A stretch of 64,000 bases of DNA from Eucommia ulmoides (lineage: Eukaryota > Streptophyta > Magnoliopsida > Garryales > Eucommiaceae): assembly GCA_016647705.1 (NCBI GenBank), contig CM028334.1, forward strand, positions 248,001 to 312,000, given 5' to 3'. Numbering within the stretch: position 1 is the stretch's first letter; each line of letters starts with the position of its first letter. The notes below the pieces were generated by a model that was not told the origin of the DNA, searched no databases, and saw only the letters and a list, made by a program, of their open reading frames with translations. This document shows, piece by piece, positions 12,249-22,675 of this stretch. The translations under genes were made by a program, and so were the position numbers.

Positions 12249-12276
12249 CTAGTTTTAGACCCACATAGTATGCGGG
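12249..12276 (-). repeat. Helitron-like 3' terminus (hairpin plus CTAG)
   Basis: Read on the minus strand, CCCGCATACTATGTGGG (an imperfect hairpin, 12260-12276) is followed by TCTAAAA and CTAG, with T as the next host base. It matches the expected Helitron 3' structure and repeats the terminus at 11440. Its own 5' end was not found; the solo LTR starting at 12540 may have split or displaced it. Confidence 0.42.
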
Positions 12277-12539
12277 TTTAGAAAAAATTATATCAGTATA
12301 TATTTTTTATTTGAATATTACACGTACAACAATTAATCATTTAATTTTATATTTAATTTATCTTATGAAAATATGAAGAAAAAAAAAATTGATTCTGAAA
12401 AATAAAAATAAAATTGTAAGCTAAAAAATGTCAATCTCTGAAATAATTATTATTCATCACTCACATTTATTTTTAGAAAATCTAATGCTAATATATAATC
12501 TCCTAGAGGATTTTTAAAATTTTCTATTTTCTTTAAATA

Positions 12540-15169
12540 TGTGAGACCCCGATTTTTTAAATACAAATAATTTTAGTTGCATCTTTATAATATTTTAAAA
12601 ATAGCGGGGTGGGTTTTAAAATTTAAGATGTGATTTAAAATTTTAGGGGACCAAATTGAAAATGTTTAGAACATTAAAATAAAACTTGATGTTTAACTAA
12701 AATAAAAGGGGCTTAAGTGCAATTACACGTTTGTATATGTTAGAGAGAGAATCGGTGGGCAATGGTGGTGAGGAGAAGGCCATGTGAGCGGCTTCTAGAA
12801 CATGCATACACACATATATATACATATATATGCATAAATATAGAAAACGGGAGAAGAATCGAGAAGGGAAGAGAGAGAGGGGTCCGCCGGTGTGGGTTCC
12901 GGCTATCCGTTGTTCGGTGGTCGGCCGATCGTCACCGTCCGGATAGTAAGTGGGGTGTGTGTGCTACTGTATGTATATATGTGTGTTTCATTGTGTGTAT
13001 GAGGAATGTGTGCTGTCCGTCCATGTGACGGTGCGGTCGTTCACTCCGGCAAGGCATCGCCGGCAGTGGGTTAGAGAGGGAAAACTCGTCGGTGGCGTGT
13101 GAATGTCCCTGTTCTGTCGCTGGTGATGTTGCCGTGTGTGTGTATGTGCGTGATTCGGTGTATGTACGTGTATGTCCTCGTCGTTCGGCATGTTGACGTG
13201 TGTGCGTGGTGTTCGATTTTTTCGGCGAGTTAGGTACGGATGTGGGTGCTCTGTTTTTTCTGTCGACTGGGTGTGCATGTTTGGTGTGTGTATTTGATCG
13301 CCGACAGTGTGGGTTTTGTTGAGGAGGTGTGTGATTTGAGCGTCGCCGGTAGTGGAGAGTTAGAGAGAGAGAGAATTCGTCGGCGACGGTACTGCCGGTT
13401 GTGTGTATGTGTTCTGGGCATAGGTTGTGTGTGTGTTTTTGGTTGCCGGAGGGGTGGGTCTTTGTTGGTGGGGTGCGTGTGTGGCTCCTCCGATGATGTG
13501 GTGCGGGTGTGTGTCGTCTGGAAGGAAAACAGAAATACAAAACAGAAAGCAGGGAAAAGAAGCGGGAGAAAGGAAGGAGGAAGAAGGGAAAAAAAAAAAA
13601 TAATAAGAAAAAATACACAAACCACCCCAAAATAATCCAAAACTCATCTCGCAGATCTGTAAAAAATCCAGGAAAGATAAAATTCCTATCACTCTTAATA
13701 TATGAATTTAATTGTGTTTAAATTGTCTCATGGGTAATTATGAAACTAATTACTGGCATAAATATATATATATATATATATATATATCGAAATGACGATA
13801 ATAAATATTGAGACCGTTCATATGAATAAAGTCGATATCGTAAACTGTAATGGAATAATACTCGTTGAATAGTAATATAGAATGCGGGGAATAGGAATTT
13901 CGAAAATTAGGGTCTGCATTTCATATTTAGGTTATTTTTTCACAAAAAAAATATATTAATTTAGGCTGTGTCACGAATAGGTTTCCGATTTCCAGAAGAT
14001 CCGTAGCAGAGAGTCAGTGGAACTTTTGAGAGCGGATTATCAGGTGAGTGTACTGTCTTCTTACCAAACTATTTTCTATATATATAAGATGACATTTGTG
14101 ATTACTTAAACTGTATGAATCTATAAATGATATAGATCAAGCAGAATTTGAGTGAGTTGGTAAACTGAATTTTTGGAAATTTCGATAGTTTTCGAAAAGA
14201 AGTTGAAAATAATTTTTTGTTGGATTTGGTGAAATTAGAGGGTGTTTTTAAAATAGAATAGAAAACATCAGTTTTTCTAAAACGTCTGGTTTTCTAAAAA
14301 TAAGGGGCAAAAAAGTGGTTTTGATAGAATCAGACGTTTTCTTTAAAAGGAAATGTGAAATATGATTTTTGGATTTAAAGTTGGTTTTGAGGAAAAGAGA
14401 TAGACGTGGTGATTTGACAATATTGAGTAGACGATATTTATTGAGTTATGATTCGATGATACTGTATTTGATTTTGACGATATCATGGTTGTTCTACCCG
14501 AAATGGGTGTGGTTTCTCCCCGTAAGGGGTGTGGATTCTTCCCATGGGATATGGATGTTTCTTCCCGTAAGGGGTGTGGATATTTCGTAGGAAGGTATTC
14601 CTACGGATGTTACGATACCGTTGCAACTCCTGATTGTGAGGTTAAAACGATCACTATGGCTAACCAGTGTATGTTGTGGTGGAGTGGTGTGTTTGAGATG
14701 TGTATTTTATATTGGGTGATTTATTATTTATTATGGTGATTGGTATAATTTTATACTAGATGGAACTTATCTATATTGCTTAATTTTCACTGCTTATATA
14801 CTTATGCTTGATTCATATTTAATTATGGTAATATTTAGAATGTGTTATTATTTTAAAAATGTTTCTCTAAGAAGGCAGTACACTCGCAGGTACAACAGTT
14901 AGGAGTCAGTCCCCTACTGGCACTAGGTAGAACTATGTGATGGACTCATATAGGTGATTGATAGAAGTTGTCAAATGCGAACCTATAAAAAGTTCATGGA
15001 TAAATACTTTTAGTTCGTAAATTTCGGGACGGGTGTGTCCCTCATAATAGATGTTTGTATTATTAAGTGTGTGTATATTTTATGTCATTAGTTTATTTGG
15101 GAAAATGGTAATATCATGTTGTAGTCACGCCAGTTTCGGGATGACGGGTGTCCGGGACGGGTTGTGACA
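12540..15169. mobile_element. 2.63-kb solo-LTR-like element with AAATA target duplication
   Basis: The element begins TGTGAGACCCCG and ends GGGTTGTGACA. AAATA lies immediately outside both ends (12535-12539 and 15170-15174). TG...CA ends with a 5-bp duplication are the mark of LTR retrotransposon integration. No second copy of either end occurs inside and there is no coding domain, so a solo LTR fits best. It is long for an LTR, which suggests a Tat/Ogre- or Athila-like source family. Inside are a GT-rich tract (about 12930-13520), a purine-rich tract (13540-13612), an (AT)n run near 13764-13788 and a short tandem repeat at 14495-14590. Its orientation is not established. Confidence 0.72.
14495..14590 (+). 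repeat. Degenerate tandem repeat inside the solo LTR
   Basis: Three imperfect units of roughly 30-35 bp are built on CCCGTAAGGGGTGTGGAT. Each contains a small CCCGTAAGGG-type palindrome. One intermediate copy has decayed to CCCATGGGATATGGAT. Confidence 0.6.
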
Positions 15170-15199
15170 AAATAATAGTTTTAAAATAAACTAATAGGT

Positions 15200-15202
<3 letters not shown>

Positions 15203-15261
<59 letters not shown>
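15203..15261. repeat. (TA)n microsatellite
   Basis: This is an almost pure TA run of about 59 bp, lying just outside the AAATA duplication of the solo LTR. Confidence 0.95.
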
Positions 15262-15265
<4 letters not shown>

Positions 15266-16309
15266 TAAAAGTTATATGTAACTAATTGTTGGAGAAAGAT
15301 AATTTTATTAAATGGTTGGAGAGGGAGAGGGAGGTGAAGAGATAAGGTTAGGTATAATTAGTTATAATAAAAACAATATTCAATCAAAATATGGATAAAT
15401 TTCAGTGAAGATCCGTGTCATTATCATTGGGAAAACTTACAATGATATCCTCTGTCATTTAGAAAAAAATCTCTGACTCTCACTTCTTTTGATATTAATA
15501 TAAAATTACATATTTGTTCTTGATACTATATTATTAAAAAAATTAATTAAAACTATTTAATAAAAAATTACTATTATAACCCAGAATTATAATTTTGGTT
15601 TTTAAATTCTGTTTATGTAAATATATTTATAATTTTTTTTAATACTTTTGGGATCAAATAATGGTTGTTACATTTTTTTAGTATTTAAAAAGTATTTCGT
15701 GTTGATTGTTTAGAATTTAAAATTATTATGAGAATTAAAAATTGTTGATTTATATAATACATTTTCTATTCTAACTTTTTTTTTTTTTTGGATCAAACGA
15801 TAGTTTTTTTTATTTTTTGAATATTTAAAGAGTACTTGCAACTGAAAGTTTTAAATTTAAAATTACTTTAAAAATAAAATATTTTTTATCTATGAAATTT
15901 GATTACACTTCATGTTTAATTTAGTTTTTTTTTTTTTGAATTATTTGGTGAAGTTTTCATATGAGATTTTGTTTATTAATACTTTCCCTCGGTTAAAAAA
16001 TATTAGACTTATGGATTTTCTATTTGTAATTATAATTATTTTTTAAAATTAAAATAATTATATATTTATTATTATTATTATTTTTTTTTTTTTTGTGAAG
16101 CTTCCAAAAGATTTGAAGGATACTTATTGATGAAAAAAGAAAAATGAAAGAAAAAGAAAGCATAAGAACTTAAGTAGAGATAGTAATAATTAATGAAAAA
16201 AATGAAAACTCACCAAAAAACTTAAAGGACTCATTCTCAAATTTCATTGAAAGTTTCTCTCTCCTTCCACTTTTATATATTAGTATTAGATATATAGATT
16301 CTTCTTTGA
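15262..16309. other. AT-rich intergenic DNA
   Basis: The stretch has many homopolymer runs of A and T and an (ATT)n run near 16069-16080. No gene or element ends are recognised. Confidence 0.55.
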
Positions 16310-17060
16310 CCTCATAGCCTTTATAGGCAAGAAAATCAACACACTTGTTGTTTTCGTGATTAACATGTTGGATCTAGAAATTGTGCTCTTTCAGGATCTT
16401 CTTGCAGTACTCAATTTGTCTTTTGAACTTGTGATTTTCGTGACATCCTACTTGGATTAGCTTAATCACCTCCATCTAGTACGTTTCAATAATGACCCTG
16501 GGTACCCTTCATTGACTACCACCACTATTCCTTCATACTCTTTGGATTTCTTCTTCCAGGCTACAACATTTTGGAATGAAGCCTTTGTATTCAAATTGCC
16601 ACACTCCAAGATGATTACGAAGCCAGCCTCCAAAGCCTCTTGCTCTAGAGTGACTCTTGGCACATCCGTCTGTCCTTAATTTGAAATTTTTTTCAAACGG
16701 AGTAACCCAGTTATCTTGATAGTTTTTAAAAGGGTTTTGAGGGTTGTTTTGGGGACAAAAAGATTCCACGAGATCCTTTTGTAAACGGTAAATTTTTGGA
16801 ACTATGACAAAATGATCTTGCTTAACATTTTCAATAACTTTTTTTTTTTTGTTCTGTTCTTCCAAATTTTCCACATAATAGCAATAAAAAAAAAAAAAAA
16901 AGGAAGGAGGAAGAGTTCAAAGACTTCCCTGTTAAATTGTTTTGGAGCCATTTGAAGAAATCCGCTTTTCGGAATTGACTTAGACGTTCCACAGACATAA
17001 AAGAGGTCCAATTTCTCTCTGCTACATTCACAGGCATTATTACACCTTTGGACCCTCCTA
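16310..17060 (-). pseudogene. Decayed LINE fragment: zinc-binding region and RNase H
   Basis: Minus-strand frames, broken by frameshifts and stops, read as the 3' part of a plant non-LTR retrotransposon. Near 16850-16900 there is MWKIWKNR, as at the end of the reverse-transcriptase zinc-binding domain. Near 16640-16720 there is FKLRTDGCAKS with GFGGWLRNHLGVW, matching the RNase H start (FKLNTDGA...GGGG..RD..G.W). At 16316-16370 there is IQHVNHENNKCVDFLA, matching the RNase H end (HV.RE.N..AD.LA). The reverse transcriptase is not seen. It is a relic without function. Confidence 0.7.
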
Positions 17061-18240
17061 TCTATACTACATTCCATGATACAATCTCCCATTCCATTCA
17101 AACTAAAAATAAAAAATGGAATAAGTTGACTGGAAAAATCAAAATAATGAGATAACTATAAACACTTCAAAGAAAAAGAAAATGTACCCAACTGTCTCAA
17201 ATTTTTAATAAAAATACAAATAAAAAAAGTTGTCCTATTAGTGCATGTGTTGAATGCTATTCTTATAAAAAAAGATATATTAATAGAACAACGAAATAAT
17301 CAAAATGAAAAAGAAGATATTATTCCCTGGAGAGATTATGCAATTTACTACTACTAGTTTATGCAGTATGAGACTAAAATGTTTAATTACGAGGAAGAGC
17401 ATCTTCTCCATTGTCATGCTCCTGCATGTATGTCACACACATATATATAAACACACACACATGCATACATCTTCAGAGATTCTGGTGTGTTGTGGTTGTA
17501 TATCTATCTATCTATACACAACCCAACTCAAATTGCTAAGTGAGAGATCGAGACCGATATCTCGACACCAAATCACTATTTTATTGTAAGGAGCAAGATC
17601 AAATCATATACATGAACCCTTGGTTCCTTTTTTTCTTTTTTTTTTCCTTTTTTTTTTTTAAAAAAAAAAAGTATCTTTTATTTATTTTTATTTTTTGGGT
17701 GGAAGGGGGTTAGTTATTTTATGAAACGGTAATGATTCAAGAGCATTCCAAAGGGGTAGCTGCATTTCTGTTACATATGATGGCCTCCATACATATATAT
17801 TGATATTCTGTGTGTCACATGCCAAAAGATAGCTAGCACTTATACGCAACATTTGACAACTTCATATATATATATTGGTTTTGCTTACACGTGTTGCCTA
17901 GCCAGCCACGTCTACATAAGATTCATTAATATATACATATATGGCAGCTGGATATTTTAAGTTAAATGGAAGTAACTTTTGCAACACTTCAGGACAGATG
18001 CAGTGAACTTGGATCACCAAGCCATGGCCAGGAATGTTTCATCCTTATTCATTGAATTAATATACATGTCACTCTCCTTTTTTCTCATCCCAACTTCTTG
18101 GGATCAGTTACCTTTTGATTCTACGAGAACTCCGAAAGACGAAGGATTATTGTGTGAAACTAGGAATGTTAGGCTTTGTTGTAGAAAATCTTTTTGCCAC
18201 CGTCCTACTTCTATATACGTGCATTAACACAGTTACTTAG
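17061..18240. other. Intergenic DNA
   Basis: Short CA/TA microsatellite-like runs lie near 17440-17515, and a T/A homopolymer block lies near 17625-17690. Open frames here have no recognisable similarity and an ordinary random composition. No gene is called. Confidence 0.5.
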
Positions 18241-18896
18241 GGCTTGTTTGATAACAACTTAATTTTTAAGTGCTGAAATTTTAAGAAGGTTGTTTGATAA
18301 AATTGTGCTGAAAATAAAGCGTTGAATTTTTTTTATTTGTTTGATAAGTACAAAATTTGTATGCTAAAAATTGTTTAATTTACGTAACTATCTTTGAATT
18401 AAGATAATGTGAAAAAAAAAAAAAAAAATTGAGAACAAAGCAATAAAATCAGGGTGTCATTTTAAAAAAAAAAAATATTAAAATTAAAAATAGAAATTAA
18501 CCTAAAAATATGTAAATATTATGTGTTTTTTTATGTAGTTTGATTACTTAAATTAAATTATAACAATAATTTAAATATAAAATAAAATTAAAACCATAAA
18601 ATAATCCAAAATTAATTCAATTCTCATTAATCATAATTTTAATTAAACCCTCGTAGGGGATCAAGGATAAAATGGTCAAAATATAAATTTTTTTTAAGTG
18701 AAAAATAATAGCGTGCATTAAGTAAAATAAAATAAATAAATGGACCTTGACTTAATTTTTTATTCACATTTTGACTTAATTTTTAAGTTAACTTAATTAA
18801 TTAAGTGATACTAATTACATTTATCAAACAAATTTAATTAATTAAGTACTTAATATAATCAATTTTACGTACTTAATTTTTTTTATCAAGTATGCT
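18241..18896. mobile_element. MITE-like element with imperfect terminal inverted repeats
   Basis: The left end GGCTTGTTTGATAA matches the inverse of the right end (AGCATACTTGATAA when reversed) at most positions. CTTAG lies outside both ends (18236-18240 and 18897-18901) and may be a target duplication. The interior is AT-rich and non-coding, and secondary copies of TTAAGT and TTGATAA lie near each end. It looks like a hAT-type MITE, but an 8-bp duplication is not clear, so the superfamily is unsure. Confidence 0.5.
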
Positions 18897-20125
18897 CTTA
18901 GTTTGATGATTTTGAGACATTTAATTTGAGGGATCATTCATACTTATAGGAGCCAAAACAACCATGAACTAATCTACTAAGCTGATTTTTCATAATGAGT
19001 ACAAACCAATCAATGTTAAACAAACTAATCTATCATTTAATTTAATATAGTGTTAGAAAGAACAAAAACTAAGGAAGCTCCAGCACCAACTGTCTGTAAA
19101 ATAACCTTCATCGGGATATATGTGTGTGATGAGATATATGCGCTTGTAATGTTCGTTCATCTCTGTACAAGTACCACATCTATAACGATTGAGGTTGTCT
19201 GGAGGGAGACTAGCCAATAACTTCATCTAGAGATGCCAAATCTCAATATCCACATGATAACAACACCTACATGTATATAAATATGCTATCTTGATTTTCA
19301 TATATACAGGAAGGATTCAGTGAATGTAGACTACACAACAATTAATATTTACAACTAAATAAAATCTACACATTCACCAACAACTTTAATCAACTAAGCT
19401 AATTGGTTGAGTTAGTTTGGAGCATCATATCCAAATTCAAAGATTTAGTGATTAATTCAGATTTGCAGAGTGCCACTATGCTTAATTTAACATTTAAAAA
19501 TGCTAAGATAATATAATGATTGGTTAACCATACTTTTCAAAAGCCAAGATTCTTTTTTGAATAAATTAATGATTGATTACCAACACCACAAAATCAATAA
19601 CAAGTATCGACTCTCATATTTGGTCTCTTTTTTGCGCCGCCCCATTTTCTTTTTTGAAATCTCAATTTTCCTAAGTAGCCTCAAATTACCAAAAAGACAA
19701 CCGTATATTGCTCCAGCAAAGGTGGTGTATTAACATAACATGTAATAAATCTTATTTTAGAAAGAGGGGGGATTGCGAGCCACAGTGAGAGTACAGGCCG
19801 ACACAGTGTTCCCTTATGCCTTGTCCAGATTAAGCAGCACTCCTCCTTGGCTCATGCACTCCCAACCTTTACCACTTCTCTAAGCACCCAAATCAATATT
19901 AACAATCATCCCTTCTTTCCCACTTCACGACACACACTTGTTTTTATATTCACAAAAAATCTATCCCCCACGTTCACTCCTCCTTTTTCTTCCTCAAATT
20001 CTAAACAATGCTTACAGCTCCATCTTCCCATGCAAAATAAATCTCTGTTTTCGAAGCTGACCATGTTCATTGTTCCCTCCCCCCCTTCTTCCTCCTAAAG
20101 CTATCTACTCATTACTTGTAATTAC
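18897..20125. other. Intergenic DNA upstream of the small peptide gene
   Basis: No gene is recognised. The last few hundred bases, with pyrimidine-rich stretches, are the likely promoter of the DVL/RTFL gene. Confidence 0.5.
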
Positions 20126-20133
20126 TATAAATA
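20126..20133 (+). promoter_or_regulatory. TATA box of the DVL/RTFL gene
   Basis: TATAAATA lies 146 bp upstream of the ATG at 20272, followed by a pyrimidine-rich leader containing CTACTACTACTACTC. Position and sequence fit a strong plant TATA box. Confidence 0.65.
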
Positions 20134-20271
20134 CATGAAGCCTTCATTCCCATCCCCTCTCAGGGTCCAGCTCAATTCTGAGCTTTTTTCCCATTTTTTT
20201 TTCATCTTTTGATATTCTCTCAACTGCTGCTACTACTACTACTCTTTCTTCAACAATTCGTTAATTACTTA

Positions 20272-20427
20272 ATGGCTGAGCTCAAGCAACAATACCCTTT
20301 GAAGAGGAAGGGCAGTGGCTTCACAAGGAAGTGCGCTTCCTTGGTGAAGGAGCAACGAGCCCGGATCTACATCCTCCGCCGATGCGCCACCATGCTTCTC
20401 TGTTGGTATATTCAAGGAGATGAATGA
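20272..20427 (+). CDS. RTFL: DVL/ROTUNDIFOLIA-like small peptide
   Basis: This 51-residue protein has no signal peptide. The conserved DVL/RTF domain fills residues 20-46, with the signature KCASLVKEQRAR, then YILRRCATMLLCW. The N-terminal part is short and basic (PLKRKGSGFTRK). Members of this family sit at the plasma membrane and, when overproduced, reduce cell proliferation along organ axes, giving short leaves and siliques. The start at 20272 was chosen because it is the first ATG giving the conserved domain with a family-typical length; the longer open frame upstream is TACTAC-repeat leader. The gene is single-exon. In Arabidopsis, from memory, RTFL11 lies beside AHA10 and PSY1R-like genes, as it does here. 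Confidence 0.93.
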   Translation: MAELKQQYPLKRKGSGFTRKCASLVKEQRARIYILRRCATMLLCWYIQGDE

Positions 20428-22675
20428 TTAGCCCCTCCCTCCCTCCCTCTCCTGCCATTCACCATACTCTCCAAATCGATCATTCTTCTTAATTTATCTC
20501 CACCTTCTCTGTTTTTCTCTCTCTTTTTTCTTTTTTTTTCACCCGAGCAGTGTGATATTAGTATGCTCAGTTAATACATCTGAATCAACTAGCAGTCTAC
20601 GTCTACTACTACTACAGCCCATTTTTTTACCAACATGTGAACTTGAGAAGCAGTTGTGTTTTCGTATTTGCTAGCTGTTGGTAAAACACTTTCGCTCCCA
20701 AGAATGCATCCAAGATCGATTCTTTTCTGCCGAAGGCTCTGGTTTTGTTTCTGGGTTGTTCCAAGATCTCTCCTTTTTGTTTGCCATCCTCAACTTTTTT
20801 ACCTATAAATGGAGACAATCCATTTTACAGGTTTAAGGCATGCAAGAAGATAGACTTCACGTACGGCCACAATATCACAGCCAGAGACTACTTTTTTTTG
20901 TTGGAACTGCAGGCATCAATCTTCAGACAACGTTGAAAAATTACTGCTTGTGTTCCATGGATCGCTGATTACATATGGTGACGGGATTAATAATTTGTTA
21001 GCTCTCCCTCCTTTTCATGTGTACAAATGTTGTGACTAGTCAAAAAATAAAGTCGTAAAGTAGATTATGAATAAGTAACCCGATAAACAAATTTGAATAG
21101 ACTGGAGTAATGGAGGGGAGTAACTTTGAAATTTGTACCTGTCAATCGTGATGTATGTTCGTATTATGAATAAAGAGTTTATCATGTAACCCTTAATATT
21201 AATTTATGTTCTAAAACCCTCATTTTTTGTCCTCAGTAGCCATCATTTGCAGTGTAAAAGAAATTTCTTAAAACAGAGGGGCATAAATGCAGTTTCTTAA
21301 AACTTTTGCCACTCGATGGAGTTCACAGCGAAACAACTTCGTTCTTTTCCCCTGTATTAAACTAAATTTTACAAACATTTTTTCAAGTGAGATGAATTAC
21401 AACTCTTTGCTCCTTGCTATTTTAAACAACCATTACCTGCAATTTGTAACAGACTCTGTAAATGTGAAATCTGTAGCTACCATTTGTAGTTTGATTTATA
21501 CTGAGAGCGATCCATATGGCTGTTGTTTTATAGTTAAGTGTAAATCATACAGTGTTTAAGAAATTGAAATGCATATAATATATCACATCACCTGCAAACC
21601 AATTACAAGAGCGTCGTACAGAAAGAACAATTGAGCATAAGATGATTTACTAAGGTCTTAAAAGTAAGCCACGGGTGTTTCTTTCTTCAGTCAATTATGA
21701 CACAAGCAGAAGCCCCCCATCAAATTTGCGTTTAAGAAAAAAGGTAGAATTGCATTGAGATAATAACCGGCTCCTTGTAGTTCAGAAGGGCTGATAGAAG
21801 TTACACATTGTAAAGGGGGATTAGAGAAACTTTAGTTGATTAATATTTAGAAATGAGTATTTATTGAATTACAGACGTTAATATTTAGAAATGTGCTTGG
21901 CTTGCTTCTACAAAAACCAAATCAAATCAACTTACGACTTCATAATATCAGAGAGACGTGCTAAAACTATTCCTTTAGCTTCCATGGGTCATTATTTTAT
22001 TACGAAGTTGTGCTCTAAAAGGCCTTCCAAGGCAATGGAAAGGTGCAATTGTTTGCTTGTTCTTGTCAGATATTGTTAACAATGTTGGTTTAACTTCGCA
22101 GTCGATGCGTTTATTACTTTTTTTATATTTTATTTTTTTCAAGATTTTTTTTGCATAAAAAAGGAGTATATGTTCGAGATAGTGGAGAAGTTTGGAATCT
22201 TAAACTAGTGGTTAAAAAAAAAATCAATCTAGTGGAGTGCATTGATAGGTACTTATTGCATTTTATTTTATGTGTCAAGCACCGAGAAGATTAACCTGTC
22301 ATCTTGATGTTCCGTCAAATCTAAACCATATCTAAGTTTTCTGGACATAAGACACTAATGTAAATCTATTGATTTGCTCATGAGCCAAGAGCTTGTGGTT
22401 TCAAAAGCTACTGCTTTATGAAAGTATATTCGCCTGTACAAAAAGACACTTTACAAAGAGATGAGATGTGTTGATCACATTCACATGGTTATTATGTTCC
22501 TGTTTACACATACATGCATTGTGGGTGGGTAAATTATTTATGTGAGAAGAACAATCAAAATTGGTTGCAAATTCGCCTGTACAGACACTAGTTATACAGT
22601 TACACCGGCATTGAAACCTGCAAATAACAACATACCCCAGAGTTCTCTTTTCTTTTCTTCTTTTGTTTGGCGCAG
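20428..22675. other. Intergenic DNA with the 3' ends of two convergent genes
   Basis: The first few hundred bases after the DVL stop are CT-rich and may be its 3' untranslated region. The right end holds the 3' end of the receptor kinase on the other strand. No further coding sequence or RNA gene is seen. Confidence 0.5.

Larger units (their letters stand above)
10329..12539. other. AT-rich intergenic DNA upstream of the ATPase gene
   Basis: The first several hundred bases are the likely ATPase leader and promoter, with a possible leader-intron acceptor near 10346. From about 11200 the DNA becomes very AT-rich and holds the two Helitron-like ends described separately. No coding sequence is recognised. 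Confidence 0.55.

Noticed and set aside
12932-13692. Long minus-strand frames (up to 232 codons) rich in Thr, His, Pro and Arg
   Set aside because: They are translations of a GT-rich tract in several overlapping frames at once, with no domain and no splice or start context, inside a TG...CA bounded repeat element.
17305-17589. 94-codon frame with HTHIYKHTHMH run
   Set aside because: It is produced by a CA/TA microsatellite. No homology and no gene structure.
19847-20098. 83-codon frame MAHALPTFTTS... just upstream of the DVL gene
   Set aside because: Composition follows a pyrimidine-rich promoter region, there is no similarity, and it lies upstream of a good TATA box.
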